Assembly: GCF_033446605.1 (NCBI RefSeq)
Contig: NZ_JAWQUO010000013.1
Span: forward strand, 62,001 to 126,000
DNA length: 64,000 bases
Origin: Iodobacter sp025352645
GTDB lineage: Bacteria; Pseudomonadota; Gammaproteobacteria; Burkholderiales; Chitinibacteraceae
Reading direction: 5' to 3'
Shown here: piece after piece, positions 32,236 to 41,213 of the stretch
Numbering within the stretch: position 1 is the first letter of the stretch
How the letters are laid out: each line of letters begins with the position of its first letter
Program-made: the position numbers and the translations under genes
The notes under the pieces: generated by a model
What the model was told of the DNA's origin: nothing
Database searches by the model: none
The model's input: only the letters and a program-made list of their open reading frames with translations

Positions 32236-33084
32236 TTAGTTTTGTTTCGGTTCACGCAGCATCACGCGCGCAACAATATTTAAACCGAGCACAAATAGGC
32301 CAATTAATAAAGCACCCGTCCAAGCTAACTGATGCCATTCGTCATAAGGGCTCATGGCGAATTGAAAGATGACAACTGGCAAATTAGACATCGGCTGATT
32401 CATGTTTGAATAGAATTGATTATTTAGTGCCGTAAATAGCAGCGGTGCCGTTTCGCCCAAGATACGCGCAATGGCTAGCAAAATACCGGTTGCAACACCT
32501 GCTTTAGCGGCACGTAATGTAACTAAAAGCACCATTTTCCACTGTGGAGCACCTAGGGCATAGGCCGCTTCACGCATTGCGGTTGGTACTAGGCGCAGCA
32601 TGTTTTCTGTGGTTCTTAATACCACCGGAATCACTAAAATAGCTAAAGCAAATGAGCCCGCCCAACCAGAAAAATGCTGCACGCGTGCTACATACATTTC
32701 GAAAATAAATAAGCCAATAACAATCGAAGGGGCAGAAAGCAAAATGTCATTGATAAAGCGAGTGGTAGGCGCTAACCAGCCTTTATTACCAAATTCAGCC
32801 AAATAGGTGCCTGCCAAAATGCCAATCGGTGTGCCAATAGCAACCCCTACAATGGACATTTGCAAGCTGCCTAAAATTGCATTAGACAAACCACCTGCAC
32901 TGCCTGGAGCAGGTGTTGTTTGAGTAAATGTAGCAAAGGTTAAACCAGGCAGGCCATTTTTAAATAGCGTAAACATAATCCAGAATAACCAGAATAAACC
33001 AAAGGCCATGGCAAAAATGGAAAGTGTTAAGCTTAGGTAATTGACTGCGCGGCGGCGCTTATAAATATTCATGGCCTTACTCAT
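32236..33084 (-). CDS. pstA: Phosphate ABC transporter permease PstA
   Basis: The second inner membrane permease of the Pst system; 282 residues with six predicted membrane segments and the binding-protein-dependent transport signature EAAYALGAPQWKMVLLVTLRAAKAGVATG. The start ATG 33084 overlaps the pstC stop in ATGA, so translation is coupled. It heterodimerises with PstC and docks PstB. Confidence 0.94.
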   Translation of the reverse strand: MSKAMNIYKRRRAVNYLSLTLSIFAMAFGLFWLFWIMFTLFKNGLPGLTFATFTQTTPAPGSAGGLSNAILGSLQMSIVGVAIGTPIGILAGTYLAEFGNKGWLAPTTRFINDILLSAPSIVIGLFIFEMYVARVQHFSGWAGSFALAILVIPVVLRTTENMLRLVPTAMREAAYALGAPQWKMVLLVTLRAAKAGVATGILLAIARILGETAPLLFTALNNQFYSNMNQPMSNLPVVIFQFAMSPYDEWHQLAWTGALLIGLFVLGLNIVARVMLREPKQN

Positions 33085-34037
33085 GAGTTAGCGCCCTCAT
33101 TGCGTTGTAAACGCAGTAGTAATAATTTAGAAAGCACTAGAACAATAAAGGTGATAAAGAACAGTAATAAACCTAATTCAATCAGTGATGAAATATAAAG
33201 CTCACCATTGGCTTCGGTAAATTCATTGGCTAGCGTGGCAGAGATGGTGGTGGCAGGGTCAAATAGGGAATTCATTTTTGCCTGAGAATTACCAATAACA
33301 AAGGTAATTGCCATAGTTTCGCCTAATGCGCGGCCAAGGCCCAGCATGACGCCGCCAATAATCCCATTTTTAGTAAATGGCACAACCACATTCCAAACGA
33401 CTTCCCAAGTTGTTGCGCCTAGGCCATAAGCTGATTCTTTAAGCATTGGCGGTACAACTTCAAATACATCACGCATCACCGAGGTAACATAAGGAATAAC
33501 CATAATTGAAAGAATCAAGCTGGCCGTGAACATGCCAATACCCATTGGCGCACCCACAAATAATCCCCCAATCAACGGCCAATTTGCGGTGGTTTCAGTC
33601 AGCCAAGGCTGCACATGGTCTGCAAATAAGGGTGCAAAAACAAATAAACCCCACATGCCATAAATAATGGAAGGCACGCCAGCAAGCAGCTCAATCGCTA
33701 CCCCAAGTGGGCGGCGCAGCCATGTTGGTGATAATTCGGTTAGAAAAATGGCAATGCCAAAGCTAACGGGCACCGCAATAATCAGCGCAATAAAAGAGGA
33801 AACTAAAGTGCCGCGAATAGAGGGCCATGCGCCAAATTCTTCTGTAACAGGATTCCAGCTTTCTGAAGTAATAAAGCTTAAGCCAAAATGCTTAATGCTT
33901 GGCATTGCGCCATAGAGCAATGAAAGAATAATACCGCTTAATAAAGCAAGTACAAAAAAAGCAAAAAAACGTGTACTGCCGACGAACAGCATATCTTGAA
34001 ATCGCTGCTGTTTCATTCGTTGTGTTTGATTCGGCAT
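33081..34037 (-). CDS. pstC: Phosphate ABC transporter permease PstC
   Basis: The first permease of the Pst transporter; 318 residues, six membrane segments, with KESAYGLGATTWEVVWNVVVPFTKNG as EAA loop and the PstC-type long periplasmic loop between segments 1 and 2 (SFITSESWNPVTEEFGAWPS). ATG 34037 (MPNQTQRMKQQ) has GGAG seven bases upstream and is preferred over 34049. A strong hairpin separates it from pstS. Confidence 0.94.
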   Translation of the reverse strand: MPNQTQRMKQQRFQDMLFVGSTRFFAFFVLALLSGIILSLLYGAMPSIKHFGLSFITSESWNPVTEEFGAWPSIRGTLVSSFIALIIAVPVSFGIAIFLTELSPTWLRRPLGVAIELLAGVPSIIYGMWGLFVFAPLFADHVQPWLTETTANWPLIGGLFVGAPMGIGMFTASLILSIMVIPYVTSVMRDVFEVVPPMLKESAYGLGATTWEVVWNVVVPFTKNGIIGGVMLGLGRALGETMAITFVIGNSQAKMNSLFDPATTISATLANEFTEANGELYISSLIELGLLLFFITFIVLVLSKLLLLRLQRNEGANS

Positions 34038-34070
34038 TAAAATCTCCATTACACCGATGCTTCATAACAA

Positions 34071-34100
34071 CACAACAGGAGCTTTATGGCTCCTGTTGTG
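34071..34100 (-). terminator. Hairpin between pstS and pstC
   Basis: CACAACAGGAGC / GCTCCTGTTGTG, a 12-bp perfect stem with a 6-nt loop and no real T-run on the minus strand. It may protect the pstS message or reduce transcription into pstCAB, so that binding protein exceeds permease. Confidence 0.7.
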
Positions 34101-34142
34101 TGTTTAGACGTATAGCGGTACTGCCGCCACTGTAATGACTAA

Positions 34143-35183
34143 TTACTTCCAGATTGGATTTGCGCCATCTGTCATTTGCGCTTTCCAGTTGGCTTTAATC
34201 ATATTCACTACGCTATCTGGCATAGGAATGTAATCTAAATCAAGCGCAACTTTATCTGCATCATTGCCATAAGCCCAATCAAAGAATTTTAATACTTCAA
34301 GTGCTTGTGCTGGCTTGTCTTGCTTTTTGTGCATCAAAATAAATGTTGGGTTAGCAATTGGCCATGATGTTTTACCCGCTGAGTTTGTAGTCAGCAGATA
34401 CATGCCTGGGGCATTTTTCCAATCTGCGCCAGCTGCTGCGGCAATAAAGGCTTCTTCGGAAGGCTCAACAAAAACGCCGTCACGGTTTTGTAGTGCGGTG
34501 TGAGCCAGTTTGTTTTGTTTTGCGTAAGCAAACTCAACGTAACCAATTGCACCTTTAATACGTTGTACATAGTTGGAAACGCCTTCGTTACCCTTGCCAC
34601 CTACACCAACAGGCCATTGCAAGGAGGTGTTTGCACCTACTTTTTCTTTCCATTCTGCGGATACTTTTGATAGGTAATCAGCAAATACGAAGGTAGTGCC
34701 TGAGCCGTCTGAACGACGAACAACAGTAATGTTTTGGTCTGGCAAGCTAACACCAGCATTGATCGCAACGATGGCTGGGTCATTCCATTTCTTGATTTTG
34801 CCAAGGAAAATGTCAGTCAGTACTTGCGGAGTCATTTTCAACTGGCCTGGCTTAATACCAGGAATATTTACCACCGGCACTACACCACCGATCACGGTAG
34901 GGAATTGCATCAGGCCTTGTTTGTTTAACTCTTCTGGCTTGAGTGGCATGTCGGACGCGCCAAAATCAACCGTTTTAGCTTGAATTTGCTTAATACCGCC
35001 ACCAGAACCAATCGATTGATAATTCAGGCCAGTGCCGGTTTTGGCTTTGTACATTTCAGCCCACTTAGCGTAGAGCGGGTACGGGAAGGTCGCACCTGCA
35101 CCAGTAATGTCTGCCGCGATAGCATGTGTGAACAGGCCGGCAGTAAGGCCGATGGTAACAATCAGTTTGCGAACAAGTGCCAT
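34143..35183 (-). CDS. pstS: Periplasmic phosphate-binding protein PstS
   Basis: The periplasmic phosphate receptor of the Pst transporter. The 346 residues have a signal peptide (MALVRKLIVTIGLTAGLFTHAIA), then DITGAGATFPYPLYAKWAEMY, SIGSGGGIKQI, VDFGASDMPL and the phosphate-contacting RRSDGSGTTFVF, all PstS hallmarks. It is the first gene of pstSCAB. Expression is normally PhoB dependent; I looked for a Pho box in the upstream 200 bp and could not place one with confidence. Confidence 0.96.
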   Translation of the reverse strand: MALVRKLIVTIGLTAGLFTHAIAADITGAGATFPYPLYAKWAEMYKAKTGTGLNYQSIGSGGGIKQIQAKTVDFGASDMPLKPEELNKQGLMQFPTVIGGVVPVVNIPGIKPGQLKMTPQVLTDIFLGKIKKWNDPAIVAINAGVSLPDQNITVVRRSDGSGTTFVFADYLSKVSAEWKEKVGANTSLQWPVGVGGKGNEGVSNYVQRIKGAIGYVEFAYAKQNKLAHTALQNRDGVFVEPSEEAFIAAAAGADWKNAPGMYLLTTNSAGKTSWPIANPTFILMHKKQDKPAQALEVLKFFDWAYGNDADKVALDLDYIPMPDSVVNMIKANWKAQMTDGANPIWK

Positions 35184-35406
35184 TACAGATAACTCCGAGG
35201 GCTAAAGCGTTTGGATTGAAATGATATTTCGCTATGCTAGCTGCTGATTGTTGCTGAAATATTACAAGTCACTCAGTTTGGGTGAGCTTCTCTTGAAAAT
35301 CAATAAATTGACGCGTGTTCTTTATGGAATCAAGCACGCCTCGGTTTGACTGGGGGTAGGGGTGGGAATACAATCTGCAGCTTTTGAAGTGGGTGCTTCA
35401 CGTCGT
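35184..35406. promoter_or_regulatory. Divergent pstS/tpiA intergenic region
   Basis: 223 bp holding the promoters of pstS (leftward) and tpiA (rightward). TTGAAATGATATTTCGCTAT near 35216 and TTGACG near 35308 are promoter-like, but no clear pair of boxes or Pho box is certain. Confidence 0.4.
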
Positions 35407-36117
35407 ATGACAAGACAGCTAGTAATTGGTAACTGGAAGATGCATGGCAGCATCGGTAAGGTTCGTTCGGTATTGCCTGAGTTGGCCCGCGCTAAGCTTG
35501 GCTCTAACGTGGCGGTATGTATCCCTTATCCTTATGTCATGCTTGCTAAGAGTTTACTAAAAGATAGTCAGGTTCAGGTTGGAGCTCAGGACGTCAGCGA
35601 GTATCATGTTGGGGCTTACACAGGCGCAGTTTCTGCATCTATGTTGGCAGACATTGGTTGCGAGCTGGTTATTGTGGGGCACTCAGAACGTCGTCGTTAT
35701 TTTGGCGAGAGTAGTGAAAATGCCGCGCGTAAGCTGCGTGCATGTTTAGATGCAGGGCTTTTCCCCGTGTATTGTGTTGGAGAAGATGCAGATGAGCGCG
35801 CAAGTGGCAGGCATAAAGAAATTATTGCAGCAGAATTAGCCGTTTTACGCGGTTTGCCGATAGGGCTTTATGCGGTTGCTTACGAGCCATCATGGGCAGT
35901 AGGTACCGGCGTGATAGCCACATCAGCGCAAATCGCAGAAATGCACGCGTTTATCAAAGAAACTTTAGAGCCCCGCACCCGAGTGTTGTACGGCGGTAGT
36001 GTAAAAGGCAGTAATGCTGAAGAGGTTCTGGCAGTAGACGGGGTAGATGGTGTACTTGTTGGCGGAGCGGCCCTTTCGGCTTCCGAGTTTTTAGAAATCT
36101 GCATGGCTGCGCGCTAG
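35407..36117 (+). CDS. tpiA: Triosephosphate isomerase TpiA
   Basis: Glycolytic enzyme interconverting dihydroxyacetone phosphate and glyceraldehyde-3-phosphate. The 236 residues contain GNWKMHGS (catalytic Lys), IVGHSERRRYFGE (catalytic His), VAYEPSWAVGTG (catalytic Glu) and the phosphate loop VLYGGSVKGSNAEE. I place the start at ATG 35407 (MTRQLVIGNWK); a GTG at 35362 has a better purine-rich site but would add 15 non-conserved residues. The order tpiA-secG-tRNA-Leu-nuoA is typical of betaproteobacteria. Confidence 0.96.
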   Translation: MTRQLVIGNWKMHGSIGKVRSVLPELARAKLGSNVAVCIPYPYVMLAKSLLKDSQVQVGAQDVSEYHVGAYTGAVSASMLADIGCELVIVGHSERRRYFGESSENAARKLRACLDAGLFPVYCVGEDADERASGRHKEIIAAELAVLRGLPIGLYAVAYEPSWAVGTGVIATSAQIAEMHAFIKETLEPRTRVLYGGSVKGSNAEEVLAVDGVDGVLVGGAALSASEFLEICMAAR

Positions 36118-36170
36118 TCAAGGAATCGAAAACCCTGCTAGAATGCGCGCCGCATAGAATTGAGAAATAA

Positions 36171-36491
36171 ATGGAACTTATTAAATCACTCGTGCTTATT
36201 CTTAACGTGGTTTCAGCGATTGCTACCATTGTTTTGGTGCTAATGCAGCACGGTAAAGGTGCTGATATGGGCGCTGCATTTGGCAGTGGTTCTGCGGGCA
36301 GTTTGTTTGGATCGTCAGGTTCGGCTAATTTTTTAAGCCGGACTACTGCGGTGACGGCTACGCTGTTCTTTGCTAGCTGTCTTGCTCTGGTCTTACTTGT
36401 AAGCCCAGCTAAGAAGTCTGATCTGGGTGTGATGGGTACGCAAAAGCCTGCAGTACAGCAGCCTGCACAGCCAAGTAAAATTCCTGAGTAA
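36171..36491 (+). CDS. secG: Preprotein translocase subunit SecG
   Basis: A small subunit of the SecYEG channel; 106 residues, two membrane helices (SLVLILNVVSAIATIVLVLMQ and AVTATLFFASCLALVLLV) with the conserved QHGKGADMGAAFGSGSAGSLFGSSGSANFL loop in between (given here in outline). The C-terminal tail is Pro/Gln rich. It lies 53 bp after tpiA and just before tRNA-Leu. Confidence 0.95.
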   Translation: MELIKSLVLILNVVSAIATIVLVLMQHGKGADMGAAFGSGSAGSLFGSSGSANFLSRTTAVTATLFFASCLALVLLVSPAKKSDLGVMGTQKPAVQQPAQPSKIPE

Positions 36492-36525
36492 GCCGTTAAT
36501 TTAGGAAGATTAATCTGTTTTTAAT

Positions 36526-36610
36526 GCCGACATGGTGAAATTGGTAGACACGCTATCTTGAGGGGGTAGTGACTTCGGTTGTGAGAGTTCGAGTCTCTCT
36601 GTCGGCACCA
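36526..36610 (+). tRNA. tRNA-Leu (GAG)
   Basis: 85-nt class II tRNA beginning GCCGACATGGTGAAATTGG with anticodon loop containing GAG, a long variable arm (GTGACTTCGGTTGT), T-loop TTCGAGT and encoded CCA. The acceptor GCCGACA pairs with TGTCGGC. Confidence 0.97.
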
Positions 36611-36684
36611 GATTCAAAACGTCCGCGCAATGTGGGCGAATACAACATATAAAAATATCCTTAACCGCAAATCTGGGGAGTGCC

Positions 36685-37053
36685 ATGCTCGCTAACTATT
36701 TCCCCATCCTGATGTTTCTGGCTGTAGGACTCTTGGTGGGCGTCGCCCCTCTGGTTCTTGGCTGGGGGGTGGGCAAGATTCTCGGGACCAATCGGCCTGA
36801 TCCTGAAAAACGCTCGCCTTACGAGTGTGGCTTCGAAGCTTTCGAAGACGCGCGCATGCAGTTTGATGTGCGCTACTACCTCGTTGCAATCCTGTTTATT
36901 TTGTTCGATCTCGAAGTGGCCTTCCTTGTGCCATGGGCTGTTGTGCTCAAAGAGCTCGGCATGTTCGGCTTCCTTACAATGATGATCTTCCTGACCGTAT
37001 TGGTTGTGGGCTTTGTCTTTGAGTGGAAGAAAGGCGCACTGGAATGGGAGTAA
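36685..37053 (+). CDS. nuoA: NADH-quinone oxidoreductase subunit A
   Basis: First gene of the complete complex I operon. NuoA (122 residues) is a membrane subunit with three helices and the conserved motif SPYECGFEAFEDARMQFDVRYYLVAILFILFDLEVAFL in outline, whose acidic residues line the quinone/E-channel. A strong GGGGAG site precedes ATG 36685. The 74 bp after tRNA-Leu must hold the nuo promoter, unless transcription comes through from tRNA-Leu or secG. Confidence 0.97.
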   Translation: MLANYFPILMFLAVGLLVGVAPLVLGWGVGKILGTNRPDPEKRSPYECGFEAFEDARMQFDVRYYLVAILFILFDLEVAFLVPWAVVLKELGMFGFLTMMIFLTVLVVGFVFEWKKGALEWE

Positions 37054-37057
37054 TAAA

Positions 37058-37570
37058 ATGAATGCTCAAACAAGTTTGCCGTCAGCAGACAAGGGCTTTG
37101 TAACCACATCGCTAGATACCGTTATCAACTGGACCCGCACGGGTTCCCTATGGCCTATGACCTTTGGTTTGGCCTGTTGTGCGGTAGAAATGATGCATGC
37201 TGGCGCTGCGCGCTATGACTTGGATCGTTTCGGTATCGTTTTTCGCCCAAGTCCACGTCAGTCTGATCTGATGATCGTTGCCGGTACGCTGTGCAACAAA
37301 ATGGCACCAGCCTTGCGTAAAGTTTACGATCAGATGCCAGAGCCACGCTGGGTGATCTCGATGGGATCCTGTGCCAACGGTGGTGGTTACTACCATTATT
37401 CCTATTCTGTGGTACGCGGTTGTGATCGGATTGTGCCGGTTGATATCTACGTGCCGGGCTGTCCTCCGACAGCTGAAGCTTTGCTTTACGGCATTATTCA
37501 GCTACAGAATAAGATTAAGCGTACAAACACCATCGCACGATCAGGTGTTGTAGCAAGTGAGCGAGGGTAA
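37058..37570 (+). CDS. nuoB: NADH-quinone oxidoreductase subunit B
   Basis: NuoB carries the terminal Fe-S cluster N2 that hands electrons to quinone. The 170 residues show GLACCAVEMMH, SMGSCANGGGYYHYSY and VDIYVPGCPPTAEALLYG, giving the four cysteine ligands including the unusual adjacent pair. ATG 37058 follows the nuoA stop by four bases; an earlier start at 37004 would run inside nuoA. Confidence 0.97.
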   Translation: MNAQTSLPSADKGFVTTSLDTVINWTRTGSLWPMTFGLACCAVEMMHAGAARYDLDRFGIVFRPSPRQSDLMIVAGTLCNKMAPALRKVYDQMPEPRWVISMGSCANGGGYYHYSYSVVRGCDRIVPVDIYVPGCPPTAEALLYGIIQLQNKIKRTNTIARSGVVASERG

Positions 37571-37574
37571 GACA

Positions 37575-38183
37575 GTGGATCGTAAACTTTCTATCCTAAT
37601 GGACAGCCTGAAGGCCGTTCTAGGTGAGGTGGGGGGTATAAACCTCTCCAAAATGGTTTGTGCTTTAGACGAAGTTACCATTGAAGTGCCGGTTGCTGCG
37701 TGGCCCGCTGTGGCGTTAATGCTGCGTGATGATGCCGCTTTGCACTTTGAATCCTGTCTGGATGTTTGTGGTGTTGATTACAGCGCTTACAAAGACGCTG
37801 TATGGGAAGGCCATCGCTTTGCTGCGGTTTACCACTTCTTGTCGTATAAACACAATGTACGCTTACGTGTACGCGTGTTCTGTACTGATGATGACTTCCC
37901 GGTTGTGCCATCGGTCGTGACTGTGTGGCCTGGCCTGAATTGGTTTGAGCGCGAAGCGTTTGATTTGTTCGGGATTATGTTTCAAGGCCATCCAGATTTA
38001 CGCCGCATTCTGACCGATTATGGTTTTGTTGGTCATCCTTTCCGTAAGGATTTCCCGCTTTCAGGTTACGTAGAAATGCGTTACGACCCAGAACAAGGCC
38101 GCGTTATCTACCAGCCTGTCACTATTGATCCGCGTGAAACAACGCCGCGTATCATCCGCGAGGAGAACTACGGTGGCTGCTGA
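37575..38183 (+). CDS. nuoC: NADH-quinone oxidoreductase subunit C
   Basis: Peripheral-arm subunit of 30-kDa type, 202 residues. The family motif GLNWFEREAFDLFGIMFQGHPDLRRILTDYGF (in outline) and GHPFRKDFPLSGYVEMRYD are present. GTG 37575 is taken as start because GAGG at 37563 is eight bases away; GTG 37557 would overlap nuoB. It is separate from nuoD, unlike the fused nuoCD of enterobacteria. Confidence 0.95.
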   Translation: MDRKLSILMDSLKAVLGEVGGINLSKMVCALDEVTIEVPVAAWPAVALMLRDDAALHFESCLDVCGVDYSAYKDAVWEGHRFAAVYHFLSYKHNVRLRVRVFCTDDDFPVVPSVVTVWPGLNWFEREAFDLFGIMFQGHPDLRRILTDYGFVGHPFRKDFPLSGYVEMRYDPEQGRVIYQPVTIDPRETTPRIIREENYGGC

Positions 38184-39429
38184 AATCCGCAACTACACGC
38201 TTAACTTCGGACCACAACACCCCGCAGCACACGGTGTGCTTCGCCTCGTGCTAGAGCTTGATGGTGAAGTGGTTGAACGGGCAGACCCGCATATCGGGCT
38301 TTTGCACCGTGGTACTGAAAAATTAGCAGAATCAAAAACCTATATTCAATCGCTGCCTTATATGGACCGTCTCGACTATGTGTCGATGATGTGCAATGAG
38401 CATGCTTATTGCATGGCGATTGAAAAAATGACGGGCATTGAAGTGCCACTGCGTGCTCAGTATATCCGTGTGATGTTTGATGAAATCACCCGTATCCTGA
38501 ATCACTTAATGTGGATTGGCGCGCACGGCATTGACTGTGGCGCGATGACCATCTTCTTGTACGCTTTCCGTGAACGTGAAGACCTGATGGACTGCTATGA
38601 AGCCGTGTCAGGTGCACGTATGCACGCGGCCTATTATCGTCCGGGTGGCGTTTACCGCGATTTGCCAGATCAAATGCCGCAGTACCAAGCTTCTAAGGTA
38701 CGCAATGCCGCTGCGATCAAAAAATTAAATGGCAACCGTGAAGGCTCTTTGCTCGATTTTATCGAAGATTTCACCCAGCGCTTCCCAACCTATGTTGACG
38801 AATACGAAACCCTGCTGACAGATAACCGTATCTGGAAGCAACGTACCGTTGGCATTGGCATTATCACGCCTGAACGCGCTCTGGCGCTGGGGCTGACTGG
38901 CCCTATGCTGCGTGGCTCAGGTATTGAGTGGGATTTACGTAAGAAACAGCCGTATGAAGTTTACGGTGCAATGGACTTTGATATTCCCGTGGGCACTAAT
39001 GGTGATTGCTATGATCGCTATCTGGTTCGCGTTGAAGAAATGCGCCAGTCCAACCGCATTATCAAGCAGTGCGTGGCATGGCTGAAAGCTAATCCGGGCC
39101 CAGTGATTGTAGATAATCATAAAGTGGCATCGCCTTCACGTGGCGGCATGAAAGCCAATATGGAAGAGCTAATTCACCACTTCAAATTATTTACCGAAGG
39201 GATGCATGTTCCAGAGGGCGAAGCTTACGCTGCTATTGAGCATCCTAAGGGTGAGTTTGGTATCTATATGGTATCCGATGGGGCCAATAAGCCTTACCGC
39301 ATGAAAATTCGCGCCCCGGGCTTTGCGCACTTGGCGTCGTTGGATGAAATGGCGCGTGGCCATATGTTGTCCGACGTGGTGGCTATCATTGGAACTCAAG
39401 ACGTTGTATTCGGGGAGATTGACCGCTGA
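38173..39429 (+). CDS. nuoD: NADH-quinone oxidoreductase subunit D
   Basis: 49-kDa subunit that forms the quinone pocket with NuoB. The 418 residues show NYTLNFGPQHPAAHGVLRL, HIGLLHRGTEKL, and the C-terminal SDVVAIIGTQDVVFGEIDR. The start is GTG 38173 with AGGAG at 38161, overlapping nuoC by 11 bp; this gives VAAEIRNYTLNFGPQ, the usual N-terminus. Confidence 0.96.
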   Translation: MAAEIRNYTLNFGPQHPAAHGVLRLVLELDGEVVERADPHIGLLHRGTEKLAESKTYIQSLPYMDRLDYVSMMCNEHAYCMAIEKMTGIEVPLRAQYIRVMFDEITRILNHLMWIGAHGIDCGAMTIFLYAFREREDLMDCYEAVSGARMHAAYYRPGGVYRDLPDQMPQYQASKVRNAAAIKKLNGNREGSLLDFIEDFTQRFPTYVDEYETLLTDNRIWKQRTVGIGIITPERALALGLTGPMLRGSGIEWDLRKKQPYEVYGAMDFDIPVGTNGDCYDRYLVRVEEMRQSNRIIKQCVAWLKANPGPVIVDNHKVASPSRGGMKANMEELIHHFKLFTEGMHVPEGEAYAAIEHPKGEFGIYMVSDGANKPYRMKIRAPGFAHLASLDEMARGHMLSDVVAIIGTQDVVFGEIDR

Positions 39430-39902
39430 TGTTAACTACTCAATCCCTAGCGTTGATCGATCGTGAAGTAGCAAAGTACCCAGCGGAGCAAAAGCGCTCT
39501 GCGGTTATGGGTGCTCTGCGTATTGCTCAAACTGAGCATCGCTACTTAAGCAATGAAATGATCGAATTCATCGCCAATTACCTGGGCATTGCCCCGATGA
39601 TGGCGTTGGAAGTGGCCACTTTCTACAATATGTACGATCTAAAGCCTGTTGGTCAGCACAAGATCACCGTATGTACCAATCTGCCCTGTGCTTTATCGGG
39701 CGGCTATACTGCGGCGCATTACATTAAGCAAAAATTGGGCATTGGTTTTAATGAAACCACGCCTGACGGTAAATTTACGCTGAAAGAAGGGGAGTGCATG
39801 GGAGCCTGTGGTTATGCGCCAGTGATGCTGGTAAACAACCATTCCATGTGCAGCCATATGACGCCTGAGGCGATCGACAAAAAACTGGCGGAGCTCGAAT
39901 AA
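39429..39902 (+). CDS. nuoE: NADH-quinone oxidoreductase subunit E
   Basis: 24-kDa type subunit with a [2Fe-2S] cluster (N1a), 157 residues. Ligands are seen as CTNLPC and CMGACG. The start overlaps the nuoD stop (TGATG) and the stop overlaps nuoF (TAATG), so translation is coupled on both sides. Confidence 0.96.
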   Translation: MLTTQSLALIDREVAKYPAEQKRSAVMGALRIAQTEHRYLSNEMIEFIANYLGIAPMMALEVATFYNMYDLKPVGQHKITVCTNLPCALSGGYTAAHYIKQKLGIGFNETTPDGKFTLKEGECMGACGYAPVMLVNNHSMCSHMTPEAIDKKLAELE

Positions 39903-41191
39903 TGACCGTCTACGTATCCGGCGTTGTATTTGAAGACGTCAACTTTGAAGATCCAAATTGCTGGAAGCTTGACGAATACGTTAAGCGTGGTGGCTATGCT
40001 GCTCTGAAAAAAATCCTGAGTGAAAATATCACTCAAGACGAAATCATTGCGCAAATGAAAACATCTGGCCTACGTGGTCGTGGTGGTGCGGGCTTTCCGA
40101 CTGGCTTGAAATGGTCATTTATGCCGCGCAGCTTTCCAGGGCAAAAATACCTCGTATGTAATACCGACGAGGGCGAGCCAGGCACTTTTAAGGATTTAGA
40201 CATTATTGTGTCTAATCCACATGCGCTGATCGAAGGCATGATTATTGGTGCTTACGCGATGGGCATTACCGTGGGTTACAACTATATCCACGGTGAAGTG
40301 TTTGAAGCTTATGAGCGCTTTGAAGAAGCACTGGAAGAAGCACGCAAAGCGGGTTTCTTGGGCGACAAAATTCTGGGTTCAGAATTTAGCTTTGAGTTGC
40401 ACGCCCATCATGGCTACGGCGCTTATATCTGTGGTGAAGAAACGGCTCTGCTGGAATCCTTAGAAGGCAAAAAAGGTCAGCCACGCTTTAAGCCGCCATT
40501 CCCAGCCAGCTACGGTCTCTACGGCAAGCCAACTACAATTAATAATACTGAGACGTTTGCCTCCGTACCTTATATTATCCGCGAAGGCGGGCAGAAATTC
40601 CTTGAGCTAGGTAAACCTAATAACGGTGGCACCAAGTTATTTTCGGTTTCTGGCCATGTAAATCGCCCTGGAAACTACGAAGTACCGCTGGGCATGCCGT
40701 TTTCGGAGCTGCTTGAGCTGTGCGGTGGCATGAAAGATGGCAAAAAACTTAAGGCGGTGATTCCTGGTGGATCATCCTCGCCAGTCTTACCTGCTGACAT
40801 CATGATGCAATGCACAATGGACTACGATTCGATCGCGAAAGCGGGATCGATGCTGGGTTCGGGCGCGGTGATCGTGATGGACGAAACAGTGAGTATGGTG
40901 CAGGCGCTAGAGCGTTTGTCTTACTTCTACTTCGAAGAATCGTGTGGCCAATGTACACCGTGTCGTGAAGGCACCGGTTGGTTGTATCGGATTGTTCATC
41001 GTATCGCACAGGGCCATGGCGTTCCGGAAGACTTGGAACTCTTGGACAGTGTCGGTAATAACATCGCAGGGCGAACCATTTGTGCCCTCGGCGACGCAGC
41101 TGTTTTCCCGGTGCGCGGAATGCTAAAACACTTCCGTAGCGAATTCGAATACCTTATCGAACACAAGACTGCTTTGCAGGCTTGGGTTTGA
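39902..41191 (+). CDS. nuoF: NADH-quinone oxidoreductase subunit F
   Basis: 51-kDa subunit that binds NADH and FMN and carries the N3 [4Fe-4S] cluster; 429 residues. It has the glycine-rich GRGGAGFPTGLKWSFMP nucleotide loop, the FMN-site region CNTDEGEPGTFKD, GAYICGEETALLES and the cluster motif ESCGQCTPCREG. Confidence 0.97.
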   Translation: MTVYVSGVVFEDVNFEDPNCWKLDEYVKRGGYAALKKILSENITQDEIIAQMKTSGLRGRGGAGFPTGLKWSFMPRSFPGQKYLVCNTDEGEPGTFKDLDIIVSNPHALIEGMIIGAYAMGITVGYNYIHGEVFEAYERFEEALEEARKAGFLGDKILGSEFSFELHAHHGYGAYICGEETALLESLEGKKGQPRFKPPFPASYGLYGKPTTINNTETFASVPYIIREGGQKFLELGKPNNGGTKLFSVSGHVNRPGNYEVPLGMPFSELLELCGGMKDGKKLKAVIPGGSSSPVLPADIMMQCTMDYDSIAKAGSMLGSGAVIVMDETVSMVQALERLSYFYFEESCGQCTPCREGTGWLYRIVHRIAQGHGVPEDLELLDSVGNNIAGRTICALGDAAVFPVRGMLKHFRSEFEYLIEHKTALQAWV

Positions 41192-41213
41192 TTCAATAGC
41201 CATTGAGTAGAGC

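Noticed and set aside
35184..35360. Pho box upstream of pstS
   Set aside because: I searched both strands for two CTGTCAT-like 7-mers with a 4-bp AT spacer and found no convincing match.
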